Below, in pieces: positions 35,890 through 44,666 of a DNA stretch of 64,000 nucleotides. The position numbers were made by a program, and so were the translations under genes. The DNA comes from SAR86 cluster bacterium AG-313-N18 (GTDB taxonomy: Bacteria > Pseudomonadota > Gammaproteobacteria > Magnimaribacterales > D2472), in assembly GCA_003283765.1 (NCBI GenBank), contig QBVY01000001.1:1-64000 (forward strand). Direction: 5' to 3'. Below the pieces are notes generated by a model. It ran no database searches and was not told where the DNA came from. It worked only from the letters and a program-made list of their open reading frames with translations. The stretch's first letter is position 1; each line of letters begins with the position of its first letter.

Positions 35890-36853
35890 CTTTCCAAATC
35901 ACAAGATTAACCATTAGGGTTGCTAATAGTAGTAATGCTGCGACTAAATTATGCGCGATAGCAATATACAAAGGAAGCACATAAACAACATTCATAATCC
36001 CTAAGGAAATCTGAGTGACCAATATTACCCCTAAAGTAGAGGCCAGCGGAGCGGCGTTAGAAAACCAAAGCTTAGTAATTAAAATCATAAAGATTAGTGT
36101 CAAAATTAATGCGCTGACTCTGTGAGAATAATGAATGGCAACTCTTGCTTCATTATCTAATAACCCATATAAGTAGTTCGGGCCTACTTCTTGTGACAAA
36201 TTAAACCCATCAGAAAAATTCATATCAGGCATATATGTTCCTTGACATGTTGGAAAATCAACACAAGCCAAAGATGCGTAGTTGGTGCTTGTCCAGGCTC
36301 CTAAAAAAATCTGAATTAAAAGGGCAAACAGAGCAATGCCACCCAAAATCTTTAAATGCCCAATCTGGTGATTTTTAATGCCATCACTGGTATTCAAAAA
36401 TAAGTAAAAAAATAAACTTAGGGTAATAAAACCACCAAACAAATGGCCAGTTACTATAATTGGTAGGAGCTTCAAACTCACAGTAAGATAGCCAAATAAT
36501 CCTTGGCAGCAAATAAAGAATAAAAGAAAAGATGCTATAGCTTTTATTCTTGTCGGCAGTTTATGCTTATATGAAAAAAAAACTAGCAATATTGCTATAA
36601 ATCCAAGAGCGGCTGCAAAGTATCTATGCACAACTTCAGGAATTGCTTTATCAATTTCATATGGAAATTGAGGGTATCGTTGCTCAGCTATTAAAATTTC
36701 AGCTTCAGTTGTAGGAAATACAACAAAACCATAACACCCTGGCCAATCTGGACAGCCAAGACCAGCATCAACAAGTCTTGTCCATGCCCCCAATGCAATC
36801 ACAACAAATGCAAAACATAATCCAAAAAATGAAAGCCCTCTAATTAAACTCAT
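35882..36853 (-). CDS. ctaA: heme A synthase
   Basis: Membrane enzyme that oxidises the C8 methyl of heme O to make heme A for the aa3 oxidase. Eight membrane helices are expected in 323 residues. Typical features are GAWTRLVDAGLGCPDWPGCYG near the N-terminus, PEVVHRYFAA with a heme-ligand His, CVDFPTCQG (the Cys pair), and HYSHRVSALI and IAHNLVAAL with further His ligands. It overlaps the gene before it by 4 bases. Confidence 0.95.
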   Translation of the reverse strand: MSLIRGLSFFGLCFAFVVIALGAWTRLVDAGLGCPDWPGCYGFVVFPTTEAEILIAEQRYPQFPYEIDKAIPEVVHRYFAAALGFIAILLVFFSYKHKLPTRIKAIASFLLFFICCQGLFGYLTVSLKLLPIIVTGHLFGGFITLSLFFYLFLNTSDGIKNHQIGHLKILGGIALFALLIQIFLGAWTSTNYASLACVDFPTCQGTYMPDMNFSDGFNLSQEVGPNYLYGLLDNEARVAIHYSHRVSALILTLIFMILITKLWFSNAAPLASTLGVILVTQISLGIMNVVYVLPLYIAIAHNLVAALLLLATLMVNLVIWKDE

Positions 36854-37389
36854 ATTAAAACCTTTAAGTCCTTTAGTATTAACTTAGGATCCATGGAAAC
36901 CGGAAAAAACATTACAGCCCTTCCATATGGATCGATTATAAAAATTTTTTGCTCAAGAAAAAATTCTTCATTGCTTGTCTCTAATAACTTTTCAAATAAT
37001 TTTCCTTCAGCATCAAAGATAACTTGGGTTCTTGGATAATCAATCAGCTTAGCTTCTGACATTTCGACATCCTGGGAGAAAACTACTCTTTTTAATTTAT
37101 TAATATCTCTATTAAGGGCTACATTAAGCTGTCGCATCAAATAAAGTGCTGTCTCAAGCTCAGCGTCTTTTAAGGCATAGGTTGCAAATAGCCATTTACC
37201 ATCTTCAAATTTTAAATTTTCTGAATCATCAACAAGATCAAGCTGAGTCGCATCAAAATATTCAGCAAAAAATACTCCATTGTTTTTAGTATTTTGTGGT
37301 GAATAGCCTGACTGAAAGGATAGTGTTGAAATCAACAAAACTAAAAGGGGTGTTAATAATAAAATTGCTAAAAATATCTTACTTCTCAT
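36850..37389 (-). CDS. conserved membrane-anchored protein of the cytochrome oxidase cluster
   Basis: Unnamed protein of 179 residues with one N-terminal membrane helix (IFLAILLLTPLLVLLISTL) and a periplasmic domain that contains WLFATYALKDAELETALYLM. The second half (RVVFSQDVE, IFDAEGKLFEK, IFIIDPYGRAVMFF) resembles a degenerate SCO/thioredoxin-like fold without the copper cysteines. That reading is my inference. It occupies the position of PA0111 between SURF1 and ctaA in Pseudomonas. A role in oxidase assembly is likely from context. It overlaps both neighbours by 4 bases. Confidence 0.75.
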   Translation of the reverse strand: MRSKIFLAILLLTPLLVLLISTLSFQSGYSPQNTKNNGVFFAEYFDATQLDLVDDSENLKFEDGKWLFATYALKDAELETALYLMRQLNVALNRDINKLKRVVFSQDVEMSEAKLIDYPRTQVIFDAEGKLFEKLLETSNEEFFLEQKIFIIDPYGRAVMFFPVSMDPKLILKDLKVLI

Positions 37390-38090
37390 GATTCTCTCTT
37401 AATTGCATATATAAACATTCCAGCTAAAACGAGGCTCATGGTAAACCATTGGAGAGCGTAGCCGTAATGTTTCGTTGGTGTTATGACAAATGGTGTTAAT
37501 GCAATATGCTCATTCATAAACTGAGATCCAGGATCTAAAATTAGGACCATTTCTGAAAATTGTTTTTCATAGGCTTCTTGAATGACTTTTGGTGATTTAG
37601 TTTGAGAAACTAAAGGCCATTCATTGGTCAATAATTCATCGCCTGCTAAAACTTCTTTCTCTGGCTTTATCAGACTTCCAATTACGCGCAATTTGGTAGC
37701 ATTAAAATTTAGATTAGGCAGATCATTTCTTGTTTTGCCTTGAGAGATCCACCCACGATCAACGAATATTGCTTGATCTTGCTCATAGTAAAATGGTGTA
37801 TATATTTTGTAGCCTACCTTCCCATTTTTAATTTGGTTATCTATTAGAACTTGTTGGGCAGGATCATAAAAGCCTTCTATGTATACTCTGCTCCAAGGTG
37901 AGGAAGTGCTAGAAATAGGCTTGGGAGCTTTGGCTTGTTCCAAATCAAATTCCTGAATAAGATTTAGTTTGGATCCAGCTCTTTCTATCTGCCAAAACCC
38001 TAACAAAATAAATATAACGACAAACAGGCATGAAAAAGCGGTTAATGCTTTGTTATGTTTTATAAGTTCAATTGTTGATAAATCTTTCAT
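37386..38090 (-). CDS. SURF1 family cytochrome oxidase assembly protein
   Basis: Assembly factor that helps insert heme A into subunit I. Two membrane helices flank a periplasmic domain: one at the N-terminus (ALTAFSCLFVVIFILLGFWQ) leading into the conserved FWQIERAGSKLNLI, and one at the C-terminus (HYGYALQWFTMSLVLAGMFI). Between them lie VYIEGFYDPAQQVLIDNQ and VDRGWISQGKTRNDLP. Length 234. It starts 23 bases from the plus-strand DUF2909 gene. Confidence 0.92.
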   Translation of the reverse strand: MKDLSTIELIKHNKALTAFSCLFVVIFILLGFWQIERAGSKLNLIQEFDLEQAKAPKPISSTSSPWSRVYIEGFYDPAQQVLIDNQIKNGKVGYKIYTPFYYEQDQAIFVDRGWISQGKTRNDLPNLNFNATKLRVIGSLIKPEKEVLAGDELLTNEWPLVSQTKSPKVIQEAYEKQFSEMVLILDPGSQFMNEHIALTPFVITPTKHYGYALQWFTMSLVLAGMFIYAIKRES

Positions 38091-38113
38091 TATAAAAATG
38101 TTATAGTTCGAGT

Positions 38114-38326
38114 ATGTGGCTTAAACCTCTTATTGCAGTTGTTATTATCTTAATCTTTTTGAGCTTGTTCAGTAGTCTCTTTTTTCTTTTCAAAGACCAG
38201 GGACAAGGCAAACGCTCTGTATACAGTCTTGGGTTTAGGGTTAGCCTTGCAGCACTGCTACTAATCTTGGTCTCTTATGGCCTATATACTGGAGAGCTAG
38301 GAAATACTGTTCCTTGGGGCTCTTAA
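38114..38326 (+). CDS. DUF2909 (twin transmembrane protein) family
   Basis: 70-residue membrane protein with two helices (LIAVVIILIFLSLFSSLFFL and LGFRVSLAALLLILVSYGLY) joined by the polar loop FKDQGQGKRSV. The family is known from the same place in Pseudomonas-type oxidase clusters; its function is unknown. It is the only plus-strand gene in this cluster, lying between coxC and SURF1, and its stop directly abuts the coxC stop. Confidence 0.82.
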   Translation: MWLKPLIAVVIILIFLSLFSSLFFLFKDQGQGKRSVYSLGFRVSLAALLLILVSYGLYTGELGNTVPWGS

Positions 38327-39232
38327 TTAAAGTATATAAACAAAAAGAAATAGCATCACCCATACCACATCAACAAAGTGCCAATACCAAGAGGCAGCTT
38401 CAAACCCAAAATGGTTATGAGGATCAAAGTGATTATAAAAAACTGATCTAGAAAGCATTACAGCAAGCATAAAACCGCCCATCATTACGTGGAAGCCATG
38501 GAATCCTGTCAACATAAAGAAGGTTGAACCGTATATACCAGAGTTAAGTGTTAGACCATAATGTGCGTATGCCTCATAATACTCAGCGGCCTGCAATCCA
38601 ACAAATATCAACGCAAGGGTAACAGTTATACCAAGCCAGGTATTAAAACTTTTTTTATTGTCATTTTTAAGCGCAAGGTGAGCAAAGTGAACAGTGACAC
38701 TTGAGCTAAGTAGCACAATAGTATTCCACATTGGCAACCACTTTAAAGCATTGCCCCAACCTGGCCAACTCATGTTTTTATCTGCGAGAACAAATGCTGA
38801 CCCAGCGTCAGGAGTTGACATCACTGGCCATGAAGCTTCAAAGCCTTCCCAAAGCATATTCGCTAATCCTTTTTCACCGTCACCACCGAGCCATGGCACA
38901 GAAAAATTTCTTACATAAAATAATGCTCCAAAAAATGCAGCAAAGAACATTACCTCAGAAAATATAAACCAGCCCATGCCAAATACGAAAGATTTTTGGA
39001 GCTGAGCACTATCTAAACCAGCAATGTGCTCTCTAATAACAGCTCTGAACCAAAAGTATAATGTTACTGCAAAAACAGCAAAACCTGAGTAAAGGATGTA
39101 TACAGAATTGCTGTCAGGCTTTCCAAGATCGTTAATTGTGCCAGCGGCTCCCATTACTAATAGAAAAAGTGCTGTTGCAATATAGATAGGAAATTTACTT
39201 TCCTCAGGTACATAGTATTTCTGATAACTCAT
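38327..39232 (-). CDS. coxC: cytochrome c oxidase subunit III
   Basis: Seven-helix membrane subunit of the aa3 oxidase. Recognised by FGMGWFIFSEVMFFAAFFGA with the conserved Glu, SSSVTVHFAHLALK, GFHGFHVMMGGFML, and the C-terminal FGFEAASWYWHFVDVVWV. Length 301 includes the periplasmic loop seen in Gammaproteobacteria. Its start overlaps the end of ctaG by 4 bases. Confidence 0.97.
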   Translation of the reverse strand: MSYQKYYVPEESKFPIYIATALFLLVMGAAGTINDLGKPDSNSVYILYSGFAVFAVTLYFWFRAVIREHIAGLDSAQLQKSFVFGMGWFIFSEVMFFAAFFGALFYVRNFSVPWLGGDGEKGLANMLWEGFEASWPVMSTPDAGSAFVLADKNMSWPGWGNALKWLPMWNTIVLLSSSVTVHFAHLALKNDNKKSFNTWLGITVTLALIFVGLQAAEYYEAYAHYGLTLNSGIYGSTFFMLTGFHGFHVMMGGFMLAVMLSRSVFYNHFDPHNHFGFEAASWYWHFVDVVWVMLFLFVYIL

Positions 39233-39819
39233 ATTGAAGGCTCCATTTCATGACCAGCATGGTGATCATCATTATGATGTTGGGTAAACTCAACATCGTT
39301 ATAATCTGTAACGTCAAAAATTGTATACGAAAGAACAACGCTGTTAATTGAGCTTGGAAGCTCATCATCAAAAATAAGTCTTACAGGTAGAAGGGCTTCT
39401 TCACCCGGAGCAAGTTCTTGTTGTTCAAAACAAAAACACTCTAGTTTTTTTAAATGTGCTGCTGCATTTGAGGGAGCAACACTTGGGATTGCCTGAGCGA
39501 CCATTCTTTTATTAGTTGTGTTTTTTACATAAAAAGTAGCCGTATGATACTTGCCTGTCTTAATTTGAATGTTGTCCTCAGAAGGCTTGAATGCCCATGG
39601 CATTTCTTCATTGTTATGAGAGACAAACTGAATTGAGATATCTCGACCATTGTCAATCTCAATATTTTTATCATTGGTGGCTCTTAGTTCAATCTTTCCG
39701 TTAAGACCCGTTACTTCACAGAAAACATTATAGAGAGGGACCAAGGCAAACGAAAATGTAAACATGCCCAAAACTGCAAAACATAGAGTTTTAATTGTTT
39801 TTTTTGATCCTTCGTTCAT
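39229..39819 (-). CDS. ctaG: cytochrome c oxidase assembly protein CtaG (Cox11)
   Basis: Copper chaperone for the CuB centre of subunit I. One N-terminal helix (TLCFAVLGMFTFSFALVPLY) leads to YNVFCEVTGLNGK. The copper-binding motif CFCFEQQEL is intact, followed by the family run LPVRLIFDDELP. I chose the ATG at 39819, which overlaps the coxA stop as TAATG and gives 196 residues; the longer frame from 39879 runs into coxA. Confidence 0.95.
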   Translation of the reverse strand: MNEGSKKTIKTLCFAVLGMFTFSFALVPLYNVFCEVTGLNGKIELRATNDKNIEIDNGRDISIQFVSHNNEEMPWAFKPSEDNIQIKTGKYHTATFYVKNTTNKRMVAQAIPSVAPSNAAAHLKKLECFCFEQQELAPGEEALLPVRLIFDDELPSSINSVVLSYTIFDVTDYNDVEFTQHHNDDHHAGHEMEPSI

Positions 39820-41405
39820 TAAGTGACCTTCGGGGGGGTTGTAAATGTATGATAAGGGGCTGGTGACTCTACAGTCCACTCAAGACCTCTTGAGCCCTCC
39901 CAAACCTCTGGTGTGGCTTTCTTGCCTCCCATAACAGTTTTAAGCACAATGAATAAAAACAGAATTTGAGAAGCGCCAAATAAGAACGCCCCTACAGAAG
40001 AAATCATATTCCAATCTGCAAATTGAAGTGCATAGTCAGGAATTCTTCTTGGCATTCCGGCTAGGCCAATCCAATGCTGTGGGAAGAAAGTTACATTAAC
40101 ACCTATAAATGAAAGCCAAAAATGAAGTTTTCCAAGTCTTTCGTCATACATATTTCCTGTCCATTTTGGAATCCAGTAATAAACAGCAGCCATGATTGAA
40201 AAGATTGATCCAGGAACGAGAACATAATGAAAATGTGCTACGACAAAATATGTATCATGATATTGGAAATCAGCTGGGGTAATTGCAAGCATTAATCCAG
40301 AAAAACCACCTATCGTGAATAAGACAACAAAAGCTATAGCAAAAAGCATTGGAGTTTCATATGTAATTGACCCCTTAAACATTGTAGTTACCCAATTAAA
40401 AACTTTCACTCCAGTTGGTACAGCAATCAACATTGTTGCCCACATAAAGAATAATTCTGCGGCTAATGGAAGACCAACTGTAAACATATGGTGCGCCCAA
40501 ACAACAAACGATAGAATTGCAATCGAAGCCATTGCCCAAACCATAGATGCATATCCAAATAACTGCTTTCTTGAGAATGTCTCAATGATATGAGAGGCGA
40601 TGCCAAAAGCTGGAAGGATCATAATATAGACTTCAGGATGGCCGAAAAACCAGAAGATATGTTGAAACAAAACAGGATCCCCACCACCGGCAGCGTTAAA
40701 GAAGCTTGTTCCAAAATGGATATCCATAAGCATCATTGTTACGGCTCCAGCAAGAACAGGCATAACCGCTATTAACAGGTAAGCTGTTATTAGCCATGAC
40801 CATACAAAAAGTGGCATCTTCATCAAGGTCATACCAGGCGCTCTCATATTCATGATGGTTACGATCACATTAATAGATCCCATGATCGATGATGCCCCCA
40901 TAATATGGACAGCAAATATAAAAAAGGTAACACTCGGAGGAGCGTAAGTTGTGGATAATGGAGCATAGAATGTCCAGCCAAAATTAGGAGCTCCGCCCTC
41001 CATAAACAAAGATGATAATAAAATAAAAAATGCAAATGGGAGAATCCAGAAACTTAGATTATTCATTCTTGGGAGCGCCATATCTGGAGCACCAACCATC
41101 ATAGGTACAAGCCAATTCGCCAAACCAACAAAAGCTGGCATAACTGCCCCAAAGACCATTATCAGCCCATGCAGTGTAAGCATTTGATTATAAAATTCAG
41201 GCTCAACAATTTGCATGCCAGGTTGGAAAAGCTCTGCTCTTATAACCATTGCCATTGCTCCACCGATTAAGAACATTGCAAAACTAAACCATAAATATAG
41301 GCTTCCTATATCTTTATGATTTGTAGTGTACAACCACCTGGTTAATCCTTTGGCAGGACCATGATGATGATCATCATGATTGTGGGATTCTATTACTGCG
41401 CTCAT
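39819..41405 (-). CDS. coxA: cytochrome c oxidase subunit I
   Basis: Catalytic subunit with heme a and the heme a3-CuB centre. Twelve helices are expected in 528 residues. Ligand motifs are present: LHGLIMVFGAVMP, the CuB His and cross-linked Tyr in WFFGHPEVYIMILPAFG, VWAHHMFTVG, and HDTYFVVAHFHYVLVPG with the a3 and a ligands. The N-terminus is unusually His-rich (ESHNHDDHHHGP), which could bind metal. It follows coxB by 14 bases and is coupled to ctaG. Confidence 0.98.
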   Translation of the reverse strand: MSAVIESHNHDDHHHGPAKGLTRWLYTTNHKDIGSLYLWFSFAMFLIGGAMAMVIRAELFQPGMQIVEPEFYNQMLTLHGLIMVFGAVMPAFVGLANWLVPMMVGAPDMALPRMNNLSFWILPFAFFILLSSLFMEGGAPNFGWTFYAPLSTTYAPPSVTFFIFAVHIMGASSIMGSINVIVTIMNMRAPGMTLMKMPLFVWSWLITAYLLIAVMPVLAGAVTMMLMDIHFGTSFFNAAGGGDPVLFQHIFWFFGHPEVYIMILPAFGIASHIIETFSRKQLFGYASMVWAMASIAILSFVVWAHHMFTVGLPLAAELFFMWATMLIAVPTGVKVFNWVTTMFKGSITYETPMLFAIAFVVLFTIGGFSGLMLAITPADFQYHDTYFVVAHFHYVLVPGSIFSIMAAVYYWIPKWTGNMYDERLGKLHFWLSFIGVNVTFFPQHWIGLAGMPRRIPDYALQFADWNMISSVGAFLFGASQILFLFIVLKTVMGGKKATPEVWEGSRGLEWTVESPAPYHTFTTPPKVT

Positions 41406-41419
41406 ATTACTTCCTTTTT

Positions 41420-42571
41420 TTAAACTTTTGGTTTTTTATATTCAACAATATCTTTGGGTACAACTATTTCACCATCTCCGTTTTCTGCATTGCCCCAAGC
41501 CTGTCTTGTGTAGGTGATCACCGAAGCCATATCAACCTCTGAAAGCTGATTTGCAAATGACTGCATGGCTGCTCCCTGAACACCTTCCATTAAAATCTCA
41601 ACATTTCTAGGTTTGTTATTTAAAACAATGTCACTGCCGGCCAGATTTGGGAAAATTCCCGTGATGCCTTGTCCATTAGCTTGATGGCATGCAACACAGT
41701 TTTTTAAATATACTCCCTCACCTCTTTCAGTAAGCTCAGCTACACTCCAATCTTTTTCAGTTAGCTCAGCCATCCTAAAAGCAGCATCTTTTTTCTCTTG
41801 GACCCATGCATCATATTCATCTTGAGGTACAACTTTAACAACTACTGGCATAAACCCATGATTCTTCCCGCATAGCTCTGTACACTTGCCCCTGTATATT
41901 CCAGGCTCATCTACAATGGTCCAAGCGGTGTTTATGAAGCCTGGAATTGCGTCTTGTTTTATAGCAAAGTCTGGCATCCACCAGGAGTGAATAACATCAT
42001 TAGCCGTGATTAAAAATCTTATTTTTTTGCCAACTGGTATTACTACCGCCTCATCAACTTCCTCGAGATAGAATTCTCCTTTTGGTGTCTTGTTATATAT
42101 TTCATCCCAATCAGTTGTTAGGTTTGAGAAAAAATCTATATCATCCTCTAAATATTTGTACTGCCACTTCCATTGGTAACCAACTACCTGGATATTAATA
42201 TCGCCCTCTGTATCGTCATAGATTTTAGTAAGGGTATTAGATGCAGGTATTGCCATGAATACCAAGATCAAAAAAGGAACTATCGTCCAGGCTAACTCTA
42301 GCTTGGTATTTTCATGGAATGTAGCGGGGCTTGGATTTTTTTTCTTGGTAAATGCAAACATTGAATAAAACATTATTCCAAATACAACAAGGCCTATGAC
42401 CACACAAATCCAAAAAATTAGCATGTGCAAATCAAAAACTTCTTTGCTTATTGCTGTGACCCCTTCTGTCATATTGAGGTCATCCCATGCAGCAAATATG
42501 TTGGTTGAAAACAAAGTTATTAACCCGGTGAGAAGTGTTTTATTAACGCTTGTGGTAGCTTTTCTAAACAT
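41420..42571 (-). CDS. coxB: cytochrome c oxidase subunit II with fused C-terminal cytochrome c (caa3 type)
   Basis: Electron-entry subunit of 383 residues. A signal peptide and two helices are followed by the CuA cupredoxin domain with His195, Cys230, Cys234, His238 and Met241 (CTELCGKNHGFM). The heme c domain has CVACH (Cys292, Cys295, His296) and Met in the GAAMQSFANQLS region. The linker carries a short repeat, AELTEKDWS then AELTERGEG. AAGGA stands 7-11 bases before the ATG. It is the first gene of the minus-strand oxidase operon; 156 AT-rich bases precede it. Confidence 0.97.
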   Translation of the reverse strand: MFRKATTSVNKTLLTGLITLFSTNIFAAWDDLNMTEGVTAISKEVFDLHMLIFWICVVIGLVVFGIMFYSMFAFTKKKNPSPATFHENTKLELAWTIVPFLILVFMAIPASNTLTKIYDDTEGDINIQVVGYQWKWQYKYLEDDIDFFSNLTTDWDEIYNKTPKGEFYLEEVDEAVVIPVGKKIRFLITANDVIHSWWMPDFAIKQDAIPGFINTAWTIVDEPGIYRGKCTELCGKNHGFMPVVVKVVPQDEYDAWVQEKKDAAFRMAELTEKDWSVAELTERGEGVYLKNCVACHQANGQGITGIFPNLAGSDIVLNNKPRNVEILMEGVQGAAMQSFANQLSEVDMASVITYTRQAWGNAENGDGEIVVPKDIVEYKKPKV

Positions 42572-42727
42572 CAGTAATCCTTCGCTTTCAATGAAGCTTT
42601 TAAAATAAGTAATTGATATATTTAATTATAACTATAAATTATGTTTAATAGAAGCTTTTTAGCATTAAAGCTTGTAAAAAACTGGTTCCTTTTGTGGGGC
42701 TATAATAGCTGTAAATGTTATGAAATT
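42572..42727. other. AT-rich gap upstream of coxB
   Basis: This 156-base stretch should hold the coxB promoter on the minus strand and the 3' end of the yheV-like transcript. Many TATAAT-like words occur (for example around 42625-42650), so I cannot pick one. A clean TATAAT on the plus strand at 42701-42706 has no gene to drive. I see no RNA gene. Confidence 0.3.
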
Positions 42728-42940
42728 CTAGGATTTTTTTGGCCTAAAATCTTCAATATTAAAGACCTGTGGCTCAATTGATTTCGACTTATAAGCGGGG
42801 CTCTCTGCTGGTTTATGCTCCTTGAAATCACAGTTAAGGCAATAAATAGTTTGGTCGTCTGGCGTTATTGCAATCTTGTCTAATTCTTTACAGCTTGGAC
42901 ATACAGCACCAGCAATAAATCGAATAAAGTTTTTAGTCAT
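42728..42940 (-). CDS. YheV-like putative zinc-ribbon protein (DUF2387)
   Basis: 70-residue protein with four cysteines in two pairs: AVCPSCKEL and YCLNCDFKEH, a zinc ribbon. The opening FIRFIAGAVCPSC matches the RFIAGAVCPxC of the YheV/DUF2387 family. The C-terminal half is polar and probably disordered. Function is unknown. Its start overlaps the end of aroE by 8 bases, so it is cotranscribed with aroE and hemF. Confidence 0.85.
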   Translation of the reverse strand: MTKNFIRFIAGAVCPSCKELDKIAITPDDQTIYCLNCDFKEHKPAESPAYKSKSIEPQVFNIEDFRPKKS

Positions 42941-43739
42941 TGACGTTGTTTAAATTTATATTTGATATATCAGGAAATGTATCAAACCATGATTGAAATG
43001 AAAATGCCGCCTGGGCAATAAGCATACCCGTTCCGTCAAATCCATTTCTTGAAAACTGGCTGGCCCATGAAAAGAACTTTTCTGATGCTTTGCCGTAGCT
43101 CAAGTCATAAAAAATGGTTTGTTTATTAAGCTGGCTATGGATATTCCAATCAAATGAACCAGATAAGGCGGCTGAAGTTGCATTAATTAGTAAATCTATA
43201 GGCTCATCACTTTGCTGAAAAGGCTCTAGCCTGAAGGAAGAAAACTTTTCTAGCAACTGTTCGATTTTGTCAGGAGACCTATTATCAACCATAAGTTTTG
43301 CTGGATTCATCCTTGCGATTGAAGGTATTATGCTTTGGCTTGCGCCGCCTGCGCCAAGAATTAAAACTCTTTTATTGCTAATTTCTATATTTTTATCAGA
43401 GCAATCCTTTATGAATCCCAAGCCATCTGTTGATGATGCAATAATTTTATTATTGTTATTCTTGCTAAGAGTATTTGCAGCTCCAAGCAATTCTACTTCA
43501 CCTGATAGAATATCAGCAGACCGAACACAGTTAAGTTTATGTGGCAATGTAACATTGAGACCATAACCACCCTCCGCAAAAAAACTTTCAATAAATTCAT
43601 TTAAATCACTCTCAACGACATGGAAAGGCTTATAGTTAATTTTTAAGCCCGCAGCCTTGGCAAATTGAGCATGAATATAGGGAGACATTGAATGATCAAT
43701 GGGATCTCCTATAACTCCGAGCTTTATCTCATTGTCCAC
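42933..43739 (-). CDS. aroE: shikimate 5-dehydrogenase
   Basis: NADPH-dependent step of the shikimate pathway to aromatic amino acids. Motifs: GVIGDPIDHSMSPYIHAQFA (substrate site), GLNVTLPHKLN with the catalytic Lys, the NADP-binding VLILGAGGASQSI, and DLLINATSAALSG. Length 268. The start codon is GTG at 43739, right after the hemF stop. The order tsaC-hemF-aroE is the one I recall from Pseudomonas. Confidence 0.95.
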   Translation of the reverse strand: MDNEIKLGVIGDPIDHSMSPYIHAQFAKAAGLKINYKPFHVVESDLNEFIESFFAEGGYGLNVTLPHKLNCVRSADILSGEVELLGAANTLSKNNNNKIIASSTDGLGFIKDCSDKNIEISNKRVLILGAGGASQSIIPSIARMNPAKLMVDNRSPDKIEQLLEKFSSFRLEPFQQSDEPIDLLINATSAALSGSFDWNIHSQLNKQTIFYDLSYGKASEKFFSWASQFSRNGFDGTGMLIAQAAFSFQSWFDTFPDISNINLNNVND

Positions 43740-44666
43740 TTATATCCTCTCTTTCCATTTCTTATTAAAGAATGAAACCAGTGATTTGTTTTTCTTTTGT
43801 GTGATTTTGCTATTAGAGCAAGGCCAGCTAACTAAGGGTGGAAGAGAAGCTAAAATAGATTCTGCCCTTCCGTTAGACTCAATCCCAAACTTAGTACCCC
43901 TATCAAATAGAAGATTGAATTCAACATATCTACCCCTTCGAAATAATTGAAAATCTTTGTCATCTTGAGAAAATTTTGTATTTCTGTGACACAGAATAAT
44001 TTTTTCATAAGTATTAATATAAGATTCAGCGATTTTTTCTAACAAAAATATGCTGGTTTCAACATCTTTATGCTGAAGTTGATCAAAAAAGATGCCTCCT
44101 ATTCCTCTATTTTCATTTCTATGAGGCAGAACAAAATATTCATCACAGTTTTGTGCAAATTTTTTGTAATATGTTTTGCTAAACTCGTCTAATGAAAGTT
44201 TGGCTGCATTATGCCAAAGTGATGAATCTTGATTAGAAATAACATAAGGAGTTAAATCAAAGCCACCGCCTATCCACCAATTATTAATAGTAGAGTTTTT
44301 ACCTATTTCTAAAAATACCCTTATATTCATATGGCTTGTTGGGCAAAATGGGTTGGAGGGGTGAGAAATAACAGAAACTCCGACCGCATGAAACTTAGAA
44401 GAGCTATTTAATTTTATGTTAGAAGCAAGCGAGGAAGATGGCAATTTGCTTCCAGAAATAGAAGAAAAGTTAACGGCTGCCTTTTCGATAACATCACCAT
44501 TTATGGATATTGATTTTCCGCCTCCACCCTGTTTTCGATTCCAGTTTTCTACTTTTCTTTGAAATGATTTTTTATTCAAAGAATTTAGCTTTTTATCTAT
44601 TTTTTTTTGAACAGATTTAAACCTTGATTCAATCAACGCAAGGTTATTTTTATTAAGTTTATTCAC
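43740..44666 (-). CDS. hemF: oxygen-dependent coproporphyrinogen III oxidase
   Basis: Aerobic heme-synthesis enzyme. It shows WIGGGFDLTPYVISNQD, HRNENRGIGGIFFDQL, and the C-terminal signature RGRYVEFNLLFDRGTKFGIE leading to GRAESILASLPPLVSW. Length 308. The N-terminus (residues 1-45) is basic and less conserved. The choice of the O2-dependent enzyme, together with aa3 oxidase and Coq/Ubi factors, points to aerobic life. It overlaps tsaC by 8 bases. Confidence 0.96.
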   Translation of the reverse strand: MNKLNKNNLALIESRFKSVQKKIDKKLNSLNKKSFQRKVENWNRKQGGGGKSISINGDVIEKAAVNFSSISGSKLPSSSLASNIKLNSSSKFHAVGVSVISHPSNPFCPTSHMNIRVFLEIGKNSTINNWWIGGGFDLTPYVISNQDSSLWHNAAKLSLDEFSKTYYKKFAQNCDEYFVLPHRNENRGIGGIFFDQLQHKDVETSIFLLEKIAESYINTYEKIILCHRNTKFSQDDKDFQLFRRGRYVEFNLLFDRGTKFGIESNGRAESILASLPPLVSWPCSNSKITQKKNKSLVSFFNKKWKERI

